A stretch of DNA of 64,000 nucleotides from Mesorhabditis belari (lineage: Eukaryota > Nematoda > Chromadorea > Rhabditida > Rhabditidae): contig CAUEEP010000741.1 in the NCBI GenBank assembly GCA_958450365.1, forward strand, positions 3,062,501-3,126,500. The letters run 5' to 3'. Every line of letters begins with the position of its first letter. Position 1 is the first letter of the stretch. Made by a program: the position numbers and the translations under genes. Shown here one piece after another: positions 47,888 through 60,600 of this stretch. A model generated the notes under the pieces. The model ran no database searches, was not told where the DNA came from, and saw nothing but the letters and a program-made list of their open reading frames with translations.

Positions 47888-48315
47888 TAAGAGCTTTAAG
47901 AGCTTTAAAAGAGCTTTAAAAGAGCTTTAAAAAGCTTTAAGAGCTTTAAGAGCTTTAAGCGCTTTAAAGAGCTTTAAAAGAGCTTTAAAAGAGCTTTAAA
48001 AAGCTTTAAGAGCTTTAAGAGCTTTAAGCGCTTTAAAGAGCTTTAAAAGAGCTTTAAAAGAGCTTTAAAGAGCTTTAAGAGCTTTAAGCGCTTTAAAGAT
48101 CTTTAAAAGAGCTTTAAGCGCTTTAAAGAGCTTTAAAGAGCTTTAAGAGCTTTAAAGAGCTTTAAGAGCTTTAAAGAGCTTTAAAAGAGCTTTAAAAGAG
48201 CTTTAAAAAGCTTTAAGAGCTTTAAGAGAGCTTTAAAAGAGCTTTAAGAGCTTTAAAAGAGCCTTAAAGAGCTTTAAGAGCTTTAAGAGCTTTAAGAGCT
48301 TTAAAGAGCTTTAAA
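47888..48315. repeat. GAGCTTTAA(A/AA) satellite
   Basis: Units of 9-11 bases (AGAGCTTTAAA) with a higher-order block containing AAGCGCTTTAAAGAGC. Confidence 0.95.
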
Positions 48316-48479
48316 AAGTGTCCACAAATTTCGTAGCTTTTGTTTTCTTTTGAAAAAGCCTTTCCAAGACTCTAATTGTCGTCAGAAACTTTAAGAGCAT
48401 TAAGTTTTTCAAATTTTTGAGAAAATTCAAATCAAATTCAGAACAAATTGAAATTGAAATTGAATTAAGCGCTTAAATA

Positions 48480-48772
48480 CCATAAATACTGTAATAGTAC
48501 CCCAGCCCCATAATGACGGTCGGAGCATCGCGTAGTCTAGCTTTGACAGCATTTTTCTCAACACTGGCTTATGCTACAATGTTCGTTTGCGTATCAAAAA
48601 ATAGCTGAGATTCAGGGCTATTTTTTGATACCAAAGCGCGCATTGTAGCTTAAACCAGTGTCGAAAAAAAACTCGTTCAAAGCCGGGCGCTTTGAAAAAA
48701 ATGAAATACTAAAAAACTTTTGCGACTACGCGACTGTACGAGGGGGAAGGGGTACTATTACAGTCTTTACGG
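48480..48772. mobile_element. MITE of the pogo-like TIR family
   Basis: Ends CCATAAATACTGTAATAGTA / TACTATTACAGTCTTTACGG, flanked by TA. The interior is itself a palindrome (TATCAAAAAATAGCTGAGAT / GGCTATTTTTTGATACCAAA). The same interior, inverted, is at 61187-61447. Confidence 0.8.
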
Positions 48773-50440
48773 TACCTATCCATGTTTGCCGTGAAACAAG
48801 CCAATATTTGCCATAGTTATCATCTAAAGAATTTCCTTTTTGAGTACCAATATTCTGGTTTTCAGATAGTCAATAAAGTCCCACAGAGTAAAGAAAATTT
48901 CGATTTTTACCCTCTAACGTAAAAAATTTAGCTCAGAGAATAAATAAATGATATAATTTGTGACAAAATCCTTTTAAATCCTTTTAAACACTTATTTTTC
49001 CCTTCTCGAAAACTGAAAATATACCCAAGAAGATTTTGATAAAAACCACAATTTTCACGATTTTAAGCCATTTTTCACTTCCATCTCTACCAATTTGCTT
49101 TTGAAGCCTTTGCTTATTTTAGCTGTTTCTGCTTAGATCTAGGTTTTGGATGGCCATTTAGCTTTACTTAGCTCTTTGGCTTTGTCATTGGTTTAGCTTT
49201 AGCTATCATCTGATTCTTGCCTATTAGCTCAGCTTTGCTACTCAGCCATTCGCTCTTAGTCCATCACCTATTGGCTTTACTTTGCTTTAGCTATTGGCTT
49301 TAGCTATTGGCTTTAGCTTTTAGCTTTCTGGGCTTTAGCTATTGGCTTTAGCTATTGGCTTTAGCTATTGGCTTTAGCTTTAGCTATTGGCTTTAGCTAT
49401 TGGCTTTAGCTTTAGCTTTAGCTTTAGCTTTTGGCTTTAGCTATTGGCTTTAGCTATTGGCTTTAGCTATTGGCTTTAGCTATTGGCTTTAGCTTTAGCT
49501 ATTGGCTTTAGCTTTAGCCTTCAGCTGTAGCCTTTAGCTTTAGCTTTAGCTTTCTATCAATGTTCTTGGAATCATAGCTTTCTATCAATGTTTCTATCAA
49601 TAAACATCGATTTTCTTATCATTTTTCTTTTTCAAGTATCTTATTTTCAAGAGAATTTCTTTCAAAATTATCCTTTTTTTTCGGTCAAGCAATTGTCGAA
49701 CTTTCAACTTATTCAATAAACGAAAATTTCTTATAAACTTCGAATTCCTTCGATGTTATCACTGGCTATTGATTCCTCAAATTCCAATCGCATTTTTCTG
49801 CCCGAAAGAATCACTGAATGGCCCCCTCAATTGACTTGTCTCCCCCCTCCCCCATCCCCTTCCCTTTTCCACTTGATAAATGAGCCTCACCATTTGACCC
49901 ACTCAATAAAAAAAGACCCACAACTACATCGAAATTGCCCTGAACAAGCGTCTCAAAGAATTTATTGTTTTTCTGCAATTTCTAAATGGGGGTCTCTGCT
50001 GGGTTGAGAACCCAGCAGAGAATGGTGAGAAAAGTTTTCCTGGTATTCGGCTATATCCCCATTACAGCTAGCCAGCTACAGCTAACCAGCTACAGCTAGC
50101 CAGCTACAGCTAGCCAGCTACAGTTCTTAAGTTAAAACCCTTAAGCGTTTAAATTTAAACAGTTCAAATTCTTAAGCGCACCCTCAAAAGAAATATTTTT
50201 GCATTTTGAACAACGCTGCAACTATTCTTCCTTTTTTTTTATTGAAAAGAGCGTGTCTTAAAAACCTAAAAACACTAAAAAGCATACTGTAAAAAGTAAA
50301 AATTTTCAAAATAAAAACTTTTGATAAAATCAATCTTTTCAAATTCTTAAGCGCACTCGTCTTTGCTTTTGTTTAAAAGTTTTCCTTTTGTTGTGCATAT
50401 TTTATTATTAAATTTATAGTTTTTGTTAATTTCCAGGTGA
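48773..50440. other. AT-rich spacer with TTTAGCTATTGGC array
   Basis: 49260-49555 is an array of GGCTTTAGCTATT with TTTAGC spacers; 50070-50120 repeats CTACAGCTAGCCAG. No supported exon. Confidence 0.6.
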
Positions 50441-51040
50441 ATGGCACATGGAAAGCTGCTCATGGAAAGCTGCTCATGGAGAACTGCTCAAGGAATGCTG
50501 CTCATGGAAAGTTGCACACGAAAAGTTGCTCATGGAGAGCTGCTCAAGAAAAGCTGTTCAAGGAAAGCTGTTCATGGAGAACTGCTCAAGGAATGCTGCT
50601 CATGGAAAGTTGCTCACGGAATGCTGCTCATGGAGAGCTGTTCAAGAAAAGCTGTTCAAGGAAAGCTGCTCACGAAAAGTTACTCATGAAGAGCTGTTTA
50701 CGGAATGCTGTTCAAGGAAAGCTGCTCACGAAAAGTTGCTCATGGAGAGCTGCTCAAGAAAAGCTGTTCAAGGAAAGCTGTTCATGGAGAACTGCTCAAG
50801 GAATGCTGCTCATGGAAAGTTGCTCACGGAATGCTGCTCATGGAGAGCTGTTCAAGAAAAGCTGTTCAAGGAAAGCTGCTCACGAAAAGTTACTCATGAA
50901 GAGCTGTTTACGGAATGCTGTTCAAGGAAAGCTGCTCACGAAAAGTTACTCATGGAGAGCTGCTCAAGGAAAGCTGTTCAAGAAAAGCTGTTCAAGAAAA
51001 GCTGTTCATGGAGAGCTGCTCAAGGAAAGCTGTTCACGGA
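50441..51040. repeat. 15-bp minisatellite (GCTGCTCATGGAAAG)n
   Basis: About 40 units; a higher-order block of about 240 bases is repeated (50515-50740 and 50735-50960). All three plus frames are open for 60-235 codons because the period is a multiple of three. The longest frame continues to 51155 (IDARLKIDGCIPPKLIDAID), but this is not enough to call a gene. Confidence 0.95.
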
Positions 51041-51670
51041 TTATGAGAAAGGCCAGATTGATGCGCGTTTGAAGATTGACGGATGTATCCCACCAAAATT
51101 GATTGATGCTATTGATTTACTATTTAAAATGCAAACTATGAGAGGAAATAGGTAACTTGTTGGGGTTTTCCCAAGGCGTCGCAATTTTGCGAGATATTAT
51201 CGAATTACCAAATTTCAATCACTCTATGTTCTCAGATATTCAATCATTCTGATTACCATAAACTGTGACACTAAAGAAAAGTTAGCCACAGGGCTACCTG
51301 ACATTTCCACTGTCCTTTAATTCAAATCTTTTCCCAATCTCTTTTACTCAAATCTTTTCCCAATGCTAGCTCCTTTTCTTCAAGCCATTATTTCAATTTT
51401 TTTCTTTTCCTAACATTTCATATAAAGTTCAACGTAAGTATTGAAAAAAAATTCTCCAAAAGCCATCACAATAGAACCCGTTCCCGTTATTCAATCGGGA
51501 AAAAGGTTCTTTTTGTTGCTTCCGCTTTACTCTAAAGCTATTACTTTTGTTTTTTCTTGGCTTTGTTTTTCTTAGCTTTCTTTTTCTTAGCTTTCTTTTT
51601 CTTAGCTTTGTTTTTTCTTGGCTTTATTTTTGAGCACACCATTTCTTTCCAATCTCAATTCTTTTCAGCA

Positions 51671-54600
51671 ATGTCCCCTCTTTGGGGATGGGCGCTTATT
51701 TGGGTGGGAACCATTTGGATGATCCCTGTGAAGACGGAAAAAAGGGAACCGATCGGACAAAATCTCATCATTTTACTCATCGACGGATATGGAGCGGCAT
51801 TGTTGAATCGAACGAAACCCGAGGCATTGATTGGAATGCAGGTAGATCAATAGCTAAGCAGCTAGATAATAGCTAGAATTGACAATAGCTAGAATTGATA
51901 ATAGCTAGAATTGATAATGGCTAGAATTGATAATAGCTAGAATTGACAATAGCTAAGCAGCTAGAATTGACAATAGCTAGAATTGACCTCCGTTATCATT
52001 AAAACATAGATGTTTTAGAAGCTAGAAGCTTGCTGGTTTTTGAATCTAGTTTTGGTTAAATCTAGTTCTTTTCTTTTCAAATTCTAGACTTGAGCTCATT
52101 GTTAAACTTTGAACCTAGCTTCAGCATCAAGAAAAACTTGTAGGCCCTCTCTGAGAATGGTGTTCAAGCCGAATATCTTCGAAGTGTTTTCCCCACTCAT
52201 TCGTGGCCGAATTGGATGAGTCTTGTAACAGGTGAGAAAGATTTCTCTAAGTAAATTCTCAGCAAAACCTCTTGAATTTTTTAGTGTACACAAATATCTG
52301 ATTATTGGTGGGTGTTCTTGGGGTGTTCATCTCGACAGATGAACAGAAGGGGAATGGGATAGATTAAAAGAAATGACACGTCCTTTTCCCCATTTCCCCA
52401 TTTCCCCATTTCTCTATCTCTCTTTTTTCTTTCGTCATCCAAATAAACACATGCCAAACATGCAATTGAAAGGGGGAATTACACATAATGAAATTCTTTG
52501 AACATCCTTTGAACATTCTTTGAACATTCTTTGAACATCCTTTGAACATCCCCACAAATCCCTATCCATTTTTCAATGTGGGAAATAAGAATTTCACTTC
52601 ACAAGCTATTCAACTGGTCGAATGTCTTTTAAGAAATAATTTTTTCAATTTTCTAGTTTACTAGAGAATATTGGTAATCTTTAAATGTGATGATCAAAAA
52701 AGAAAAGCAATAATTTAAGTCGTTAAATAGGTATGCATGTATTTGGCAAAGAAAAGAGTCAATGCAATGGCTCTAGGACCAAGCTGGTGCAATAAAAATC
52801 AGTGTTCATCCTGAGCCTATGCTCTATTTTCTCCTCTCTCTCCTCGAAAACTCGCTGACAAAGTACAAAGTATGTACATAGTATTCTTGCGGAACGTTCG
52901 AAATCGAAATCCGGAAATTTTCCATACAAAACTTCCGGCCAGCCTTTCTGGCGGAAATTTTGGTTCCGCGGAAATACTCCCGTCGGAATTTTCCGGCAAC
53001 AAAGCCGGTTATAAGCTAGCTTTACTGCAAAGGTGCTTAGGGTCAAAAGTCAAAGATCTTATGTACAGAAAGTGTGTCAGTTGACGGACGATTATGCAAT
53101 TTGATAAAGAACACATTTGCACAATGAAGAGAATGGTTTTGCAAAAGAAATGCCGGGAACGGAGTCGAACCAAGCAATCTCGGAGCATCAGCCTAGCCTC
53201 CTAACCACTTGACCAATTGGCTGCTGGGTTCCGGCTTGTGAGAGTCACCTTTAAAGAGTGTCATGCCCAATCTTTAACCTCCAAATCTCTCTTTTTAGAC
53301 CTTCTTGGGTCAAAAGTCAAAAGTGTACCTGGCTTTTGACCTGGGCAAGCTGATTTGCTTGATCCAATAGACACTATGATCAACTTCACTGTTTACAACT
53401 AGTACTTAGGCCACAAGTCTATCACTATCTCATTAGTGATGGATCTGAAGAACACTCAAGGATTCAATGTCCTTGATGTCCTCAATTCAATGTCCACCCC
53501 GTCACCCACTACACCATGTCTTTGCCATTCATTTTCGAGATTTCATTTACTTCTTTCCTTTCTTTCTTTCTTTTCTTTCTTCTTTTTATTTTCTTTTCTT
53601 TCTTTTCTTTCTTTCCTTTCTTTCTTTTCTTTCTTTTCTTCCCTTTTCTTTCTTCTTTCTTTTCTTCCCTTTTCTTCCTTTTCTTTCTTTTCTTCTTTCT
53701 TTTCTTCCCTTTTCTTTCTTTTTCTTCCTCAAAATTTGCCTACATGTGCAAATGAAATATAGCCGAAAAGTGAAAGAAAAACGCGGCTGTTGTAAAACGA
53801 ATGTACTCTTTGAAAAGATTTGAAAAGAAAGCGATTTATTGAGAAGAAAAAAAGATGAGATTAATTTCAAACGATTTCACATCAAGAACATGCAAAAATT
53901 TGTACGAATTTTTGAGATTTCAAGATCAAAATGCTTCTTGTAAAGATCTAAAAATCATTGTGAAATCATTTAGTCCTTTTAAAATCATTTATTCCTTTTA
54001 AAACAAGGATGATCTCTGCTAGATCGTGATTGAAATCAAGAATTGGTTAGACTAATGAGAAGACTGAGATAAGAAAATGTCTAAAGATTCAAAAATCAAG
54101 CTATCGTTTTCATTCGATGAAGCTAATGAAGCCATTTAAGCTCGATAATTTATCAGGCTTCTTCTTTCTTTCAGCCATTCAAGCTCGATAATTTATTAGG
54201 CTTATTAGGTTAAATAAATGCGCGTTTTTAACTCGAATACTGGAACAACTCGAATACTGAACAACTCCGAATACTGGAACAACTCGAATAACACTGGAAC
54301 AACTCGAATACTGGAACAACTCGAATACTGGAACAACTCGAATACTGGAACAACTCGAATACTCGAAACAACTCGAATACTCCGAACAACTCGAATACTC
54401 GAACAACTCGAATACTTGAACAACTCGAATACTCGAACAACTCGAATACTCGAACAACCCGGAATACTGGAACAACCCGAATACTGAACAACCCGAATAT
54501 TCTGAACAACTCGAATACTGGAACAACTCGAATACTGGAACAACTCGAATACTGGAACAACTCGAATACTCGAACAACTCGAATACTCGAACAACTCGAA

Positions 54601-57600
54601 TACTCGAACAACTCGAATACTCGAACAACTCGAATACTCGAAGTCCCATAACTTGATCCAAACAAAACAAATCGAAATAATAACCATTGCAATAAGAAAT
54701 AAGAACCATTACGTTTAACACAATTTTCGGAACCAAGTTCGCACTGTTGACTGCCTTGGACACTGCTTTGGACACTGCCTTGACCCCAAACTTTGTTAAG
54801 CCGTTTTGTTAAGCTGTTACGAGCCATTTTTGCAGCTGCATTGCGACCGAGTTTGAACTCAGCAAAAGAAAAACTGGCAAAATTTTCGGTATCTTGATGA
54901 TCTAAGAACGGCGATGGGTTTCAATAAAAAAATTTTATTTTCAACAAAATTGAAAGGGTTAAAGGAGAGCACGAAATCAGCTTTCTAACGTTTTTCCACG
55001 GAAATACTCCCGTCGGAATTTTCCGGCAACGAAGCTGGTTATAAGCTAGCTTTACTGTAAAGGTGCTTCGGGCTCAAAAGTCAGAGATCTTTATGTACAG
55101 AAAGAGTGTCAAGTTACTGATTGAATGATTATGCTCTATTTCAGCTCAACGATTATGCTACAAAAGAACAACATTATCCAAAAAATAAGAAGAGAACTAT
55201 TTCTTGCAACAAACGCTGGGGACGGAGTCGAAACTTCAGTAAGTGTCGGGAGCATGAGCTCAGCCTCCTAACCTTTCTAATGGTTCCATGGGGTATATAA
55301 CATTGTTTCCAATGGTATATAACAAGGTATAGAGTATACTTTATTGAGAAAAATGTACCCAAATAATCAACAATAATAAAAGGCTCATTGATTTCCGGAC
55401 ATTTATTCCAGGAGATTTATTCCAGGAGATTTATTCTGCAGGAGATTTATTCCCAGGAGATTCATTTATTTCAAAACAACCTAATATCTTTCTAGGTCTC
55501 TACACGGAAAACCATCGTTTCACCAAGCTGATTACATGTAGTCCAATGAGAAAGATGTGGGATTTCAAAGGGGAACAGGTGCTTGAACACCTTTGGAATA
55601 AGCAAAAAATACTTTTGAACACGGAACAGGTGTGGAATACTTTTTGAATAAGCAAGAAAAATACTTTAAAACATCTTTAGAATAAATTTCTTTCTAAATC
55701 GGGGATAATTTGGGGAAATTTTTTATTCTTTTCCTTTAGATTTCTTCGATTTACTTTATCACGAGCCAAGGGTTTATTATTTATATGTAAATTTGAATCG
55801 AATGAGGAGAAAATTCAGTAAACTGAAGGGAAATCTAAAAGAAAAGGTATAGAATTTACAAATTTACAGGCGAAGAAAAAGGTATAGAATTTTGCAAATG
55901 GCCTTACTTAAAGGGTATGTACTCGGATCGATAAAACTCGATCGATAGGTAAACAACTTTACCGTTATTTTTTTTTTTTTTTTTTTACTTTTATTTCCCT
56001 TCTTCCAGGTCCAAACGATACCGATGATTTGTGGTGGCAAGATTTGCTGACTCCTCTTTGGTCCATTAGCTTGAAGAAAGAATATCGATGTGAATTGTTA
56101 TTGGATCGCGCATTGCCGTGTGAGCTCTTCAGGCTTCCTTAACCAGATTTACAGCAGCAGTATGATATAGCAGTACTTGTAGGGGTAGGGGTAGAGGCAA
56201 GGTTGGATTGATAGATTTTGAATCTTTTGGATCTCAAAGCTACTATTGTCAAGAGCTGCTATTGCCAAGAGCTGCTATTGTCAAGAGCTGCGATTGTCAA
56301 GAGTAATGCGTTTTCCTAGAGTATGCTCCTCTCGACTAATGCTTTTTCGAAAAATGCACCTACTTGAGAGAGTGCAGCCTGTAGTCAAACCCTCGTTTTC
56401 ATCAAATTCAATCCAATTTTAAAAGCATTGACTAAGCCTGGTGATTCCTCATCAAATGATACAAAAATTGAGCTGATCTGATGAAAATCAAACGGTTTGA
56501 CTACGGTGGGCTTTCTCAAATAGGTGAATTTTAGAAAACGCGTTAGTCGAAAGGAACCTTTTTCTCGTTGGGTTCGTTTAAAAGAACCAGTTTTAAAACC
56601 AGTTTTTCTTTGAAAGAACCAGTTTTTCTTTCCAGAACCAGTTTTCCCTTAAAAGTGCCTTTTCTAGAGCTATTTTTTTACGTAGATTACGAATTTCATA
56701 GAGAAAAAATCGGGAAAATGCGTTTTAAATTCGACTTTCGGCGACTCAAAGTCGCCGCTTCGGTGTGTACTCAACAGTGCACTTCACTAAAGGCTCATCT
56801 AAAGCTTCAGAGGATTGCTTTTCAAACATCCACGATGATTTTTGACACCTCACTTGATCTGAAATGATGAGCTGCGTGATCTGAAATGCATCAAAAAAAG
56901 GATGTATTTTTGAAGAAGAGCTTAAATTGTAGAGCTTGAATTATAGAGTTTGGATCTTTTAGAGCTTGAGTTGGGCTTTCAGAAAATATATATGGTGCTC
57001 TGGGGTTTTCTTCTGGTTATCTGTCTAAAAATAGCGTTGAAAGTTGGGTGCTGGGCACGGGGGTAACAGAGACTTTTGTCCGGTAATTGTACCTAGCCGT
57101 TATTGTCAAGGTTATTGCCAAGGCTAACAGTAGATTGTTGCTAAGAACTGCTATTGCCAAGAGCTGCTGTTAACAAGAGGGGCTTACTTGATTGTCAAGA
57201 GCTGTGTCTATTGTCACAAGAGCTGCTATTCTCAAGAGCTGTTATTGTCAAGAGCTGCTGTTACCAAGAGCTGCTATTGCCAAGAGCTACTACTTGTCAA
57301 GAGCTTTTACTGCCAACTATCATTTCTAGCGTGGTTTCGGGGATCTTCTCGTGCTCGTCCCACCAAAGCGGCACATCGACTTATCTAACCCAGATCAAAC
57401 CACCGGATCTCGGTGAACAATTCCCGGAGATTGTAAAGAAGCATTTTCAAGATTCAGCCCCTATAAGCAACAGGTAAATCTACTGACTGCCCACTGGTAA
57501 ATCTACAAGTTAAAGCTTTTTAAAGTCTATCAGGATCAGGGGAGGTTGATAAAGTTTTGGAAAATTCTCGAAAAAACGTATCTAAATCGTAAAACTTCGT

Positions 57601-60600
57601 AAAACTCTCGGAAAACCCGTAGCTAACTTGTTCTTTTCGTTACTGGTTACTGGGTACTGGTTAAGACTGAAAGATCGAAAGCGCTCCACCTGCTCTCCCT
57701 TTATCTTCTTCCTCTACTGATATCTCCAAAAAATTTACGACAGCAATCGAAACCCATGAAGTTATGGAAGTGGACGAGGTGGAGGAGGCGATCAGTCAGA
57801 ATCGATCTGCACATTCACGATTTACAGGTAAAGGTCCAAATACTATAAACCAAAATACCAGATACCAACATTTACTAGAACTGCCCTGTACAGCCTCTAA
57901 TAGAAAGCTTCTCCTATTAGTCGCGTAAGTCCAGCTGGTATTTAGAAAATCATTTCTTCTCAACTCCCAGATTTTTCCCCAATACTTTTGGTAATAGATT
58001 TTGGCATGGACTACAAGGACTAGATTCCGCTGATTTGGCACTACAGCATACACTGTAGCATAAAGCGAGAGAATGGGACGTTCAAAGCTAGACTATTCGA
58101 CTGTGTACGCCCGTCTGACACACGCTTCTCTTTAGCGTCATTCTAGCGTCATTCTTGGCGCACATCTGCGCGAAACAAGTCAAAAATGCGTTTTCTATCG
58201 GATTTTTCTGCAGAGTACCTTTTTTAGATGCGGAAAATTGTGCTGATTCCGAATCTGAAGGAATTTTTCAAATCCCTCTAACAGAAATTTTTTAAAATTT
58301 AGTTTTAGCGGTTTTTTGGTCATTTTGTGGACGGAAATTCTTTTTGGGGGTAAATTTAACCGCAGTTTGGGGCTCGTAACTCGACAATGAGGGTCTAGAA
58401 CCAAAAACGAAGGGATAACTTTTATTCTAGAGACTCTTACGAACATTTTGACGCAAAAATCATCAAATTTGCTCAACTCTACAAAAAGTTATAACATCTT
58501 TCAAGAAATTTTGCAAAATACACTAAAAACATAAGGGGAAACCGTGGCCGAGTGGTCTAAGGCGCGCGACGTCAATCCCGCGCCAACGTATGGGGTTGTT
58601 GGTTCGACTCTCCCGCGCACTTGAGCTATTATTTTGACGCCATGGCGTCATTCTGGCATCATTCTGGCGTTATTCTGTCGTCATTCTAGCGTCATTCTGG
58701 TGTCATTCTGGCAGCATTATGACGTTATTCTGGCGTCATTCTGGCGTCATTCTTCGTCATTATGGCGCCATTATGGCGTCATTATGACATCATTCTGGCA
58801 ACATTCTGGCGTCATTCTGTCGTCATTCTGTCGTCATTCTGGCGTCATTCTAGCGTCATTATGGCGGCATTCTGGCAGCATTATGGCGTTATTCTGGCAG
58901 CATTATGGCGTTATTCTGGCAGCATTATGGCGTTATTCTGGCGTCATTCTGGCGTCATTCTTCGCCATGGCGCCATCACGGCGCTTCGCCCCGGCGTTAT
59001 TCTGGCATCATTCTGGCGTCATTATGGCGGCATTATGGCGTCATTCTAGCGTCATTATGGCGGCATTATGGCATCATTCTGGCGTCATTCTGGCATCATT
59101 CTGGCGTCATTATGACGCCATTATAACGATTTTTTTAAAGTGTTTACGGTAGGCTTTAGAAATACAGTTCTCATTTATCATTTTTTTTTTATCAATCAAT
59201 CAAATTCCAGAAGCAACCGGACGAGCAAAGGTCTCTTCGCATCGACGAATCTCTCATTGTTTTGTCCGATCATGGTCAGCTGAGAAAATTGAATGGTATT
59301 TGAGATTACTGCTCGAAAGAAAAATCGTCAAAACCTATTCTACGCGTCTTTTTTTCTAGTCTGGTTTTCTAGGGTAATCACATATCTCTCTATTGGTCAT
59401 ACTTTTAGAGTGCTTTTGAAATAGTTTTCACTTTGATTTCACCCTTTAGCCTCACTATTCTTCGGTGTTTCTTCAGCTAGCTCAATAAAAGATTAAGAAA
59501 GATTGTTAAAACATTAGCAAAGGTTGTTCAAAGCTTTCAATGGATCACCAATAGATGCAGAATGTTTGATTAAGCTGAGAAAACAAATGAAATAACATTG
59601 ATAAAACAGTCGGAAATCGAGTCGTTAGCAAATTAGAGCTAGAATGTAGACTTCTGCTGCTTATTAGAGCAGCGCATTAAGTTATTAGTACCAAAGAATT
59701 GAATTGATTAATGTAATCTTGACTTTAGGTCTGGGCAACAGGTCAACGAAGAAGTTAAGCAATATTTTCTCGAGGAGTGTTTGGCTGACTATTCAAAAGT
59801 AGGGTTAAATTCAATCCACGATTGTAATCCCTGTGGCCGTGGCGTGGCGTCCGCGTGGCGCCCCCATAATAACGTAAAGTCGCAGAGTCGCTAAAGTAAA
59901 TCATTTTTTTGAACGCACCCAGATTTCTTTGAAATAAACTGTTAAGTATCAAAAGATTCTTCGCTTCAAGCGCTATCTCTTTCGTTGAAACAGCACGCAG
60001 AATCACAAAATTGTAGACTCCAAGTGACTATAAGGGGGTCTACTATCACAGTGTATTACGGTATATAAAAGAGTAGTGCACTACTTTAGACACTATAGTG
60101 TCTTCCGTCTGTCCGTCTGTCTATACGAGCTTTTCTCAGCCTTCTTTGGGTCAAAAAATTGGGATTGGGTTAGTTTCTTTAAAGTCTTAAATAATATAGT
60201 AATTAAAAGTTAAGAGTATATAATATAATATAATAGAATAGAATAGAATATAATATAATATAATATAATATAATATAATATAATATAATTATAATATAAT
60301 ATAATATCGTTGTGGCATTTAAAATCAAAAATTGAAAACTGGGTGTTGGCAATGGGGGTCGAACCCTCGGCTCTTGTGGGTTGTAGACCAGCCCGTTTCT
60401 CACTGAGCCACGGCGACACAGGGCCGTCGCTTCGTAAACAGTTATTTACAGCTGGAATACAATGTAATTTGCCACCTTGTGGGGGTGCAACGAATCGTGA
60501 GAATAGAATAGAAATATAATATAATATAGTTGTGGCATTTAAAATCAAAATTAAAAACTCAGGGCAAGTACGGGGAGTCGAACCCTGCCCTTGTGGGTTG

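Noticed and set aside
53436..53823. Plus- and minus-strand frames over 53.4-53.9 kb
   Set aside because: Phe/Ser- or Lys/Arg-rich translation of the polypyrimidine tract.
54179..54827. Minus-strand open frames of about 160-199 codons
   Set aside because: Product of the 17-bp minisatellite; the period cycles through frames and leaves no stop.
58634..59152. 172-codon plus-strand open frame
   Set aside because: 11-bp repeat translated with an 11-residue period.
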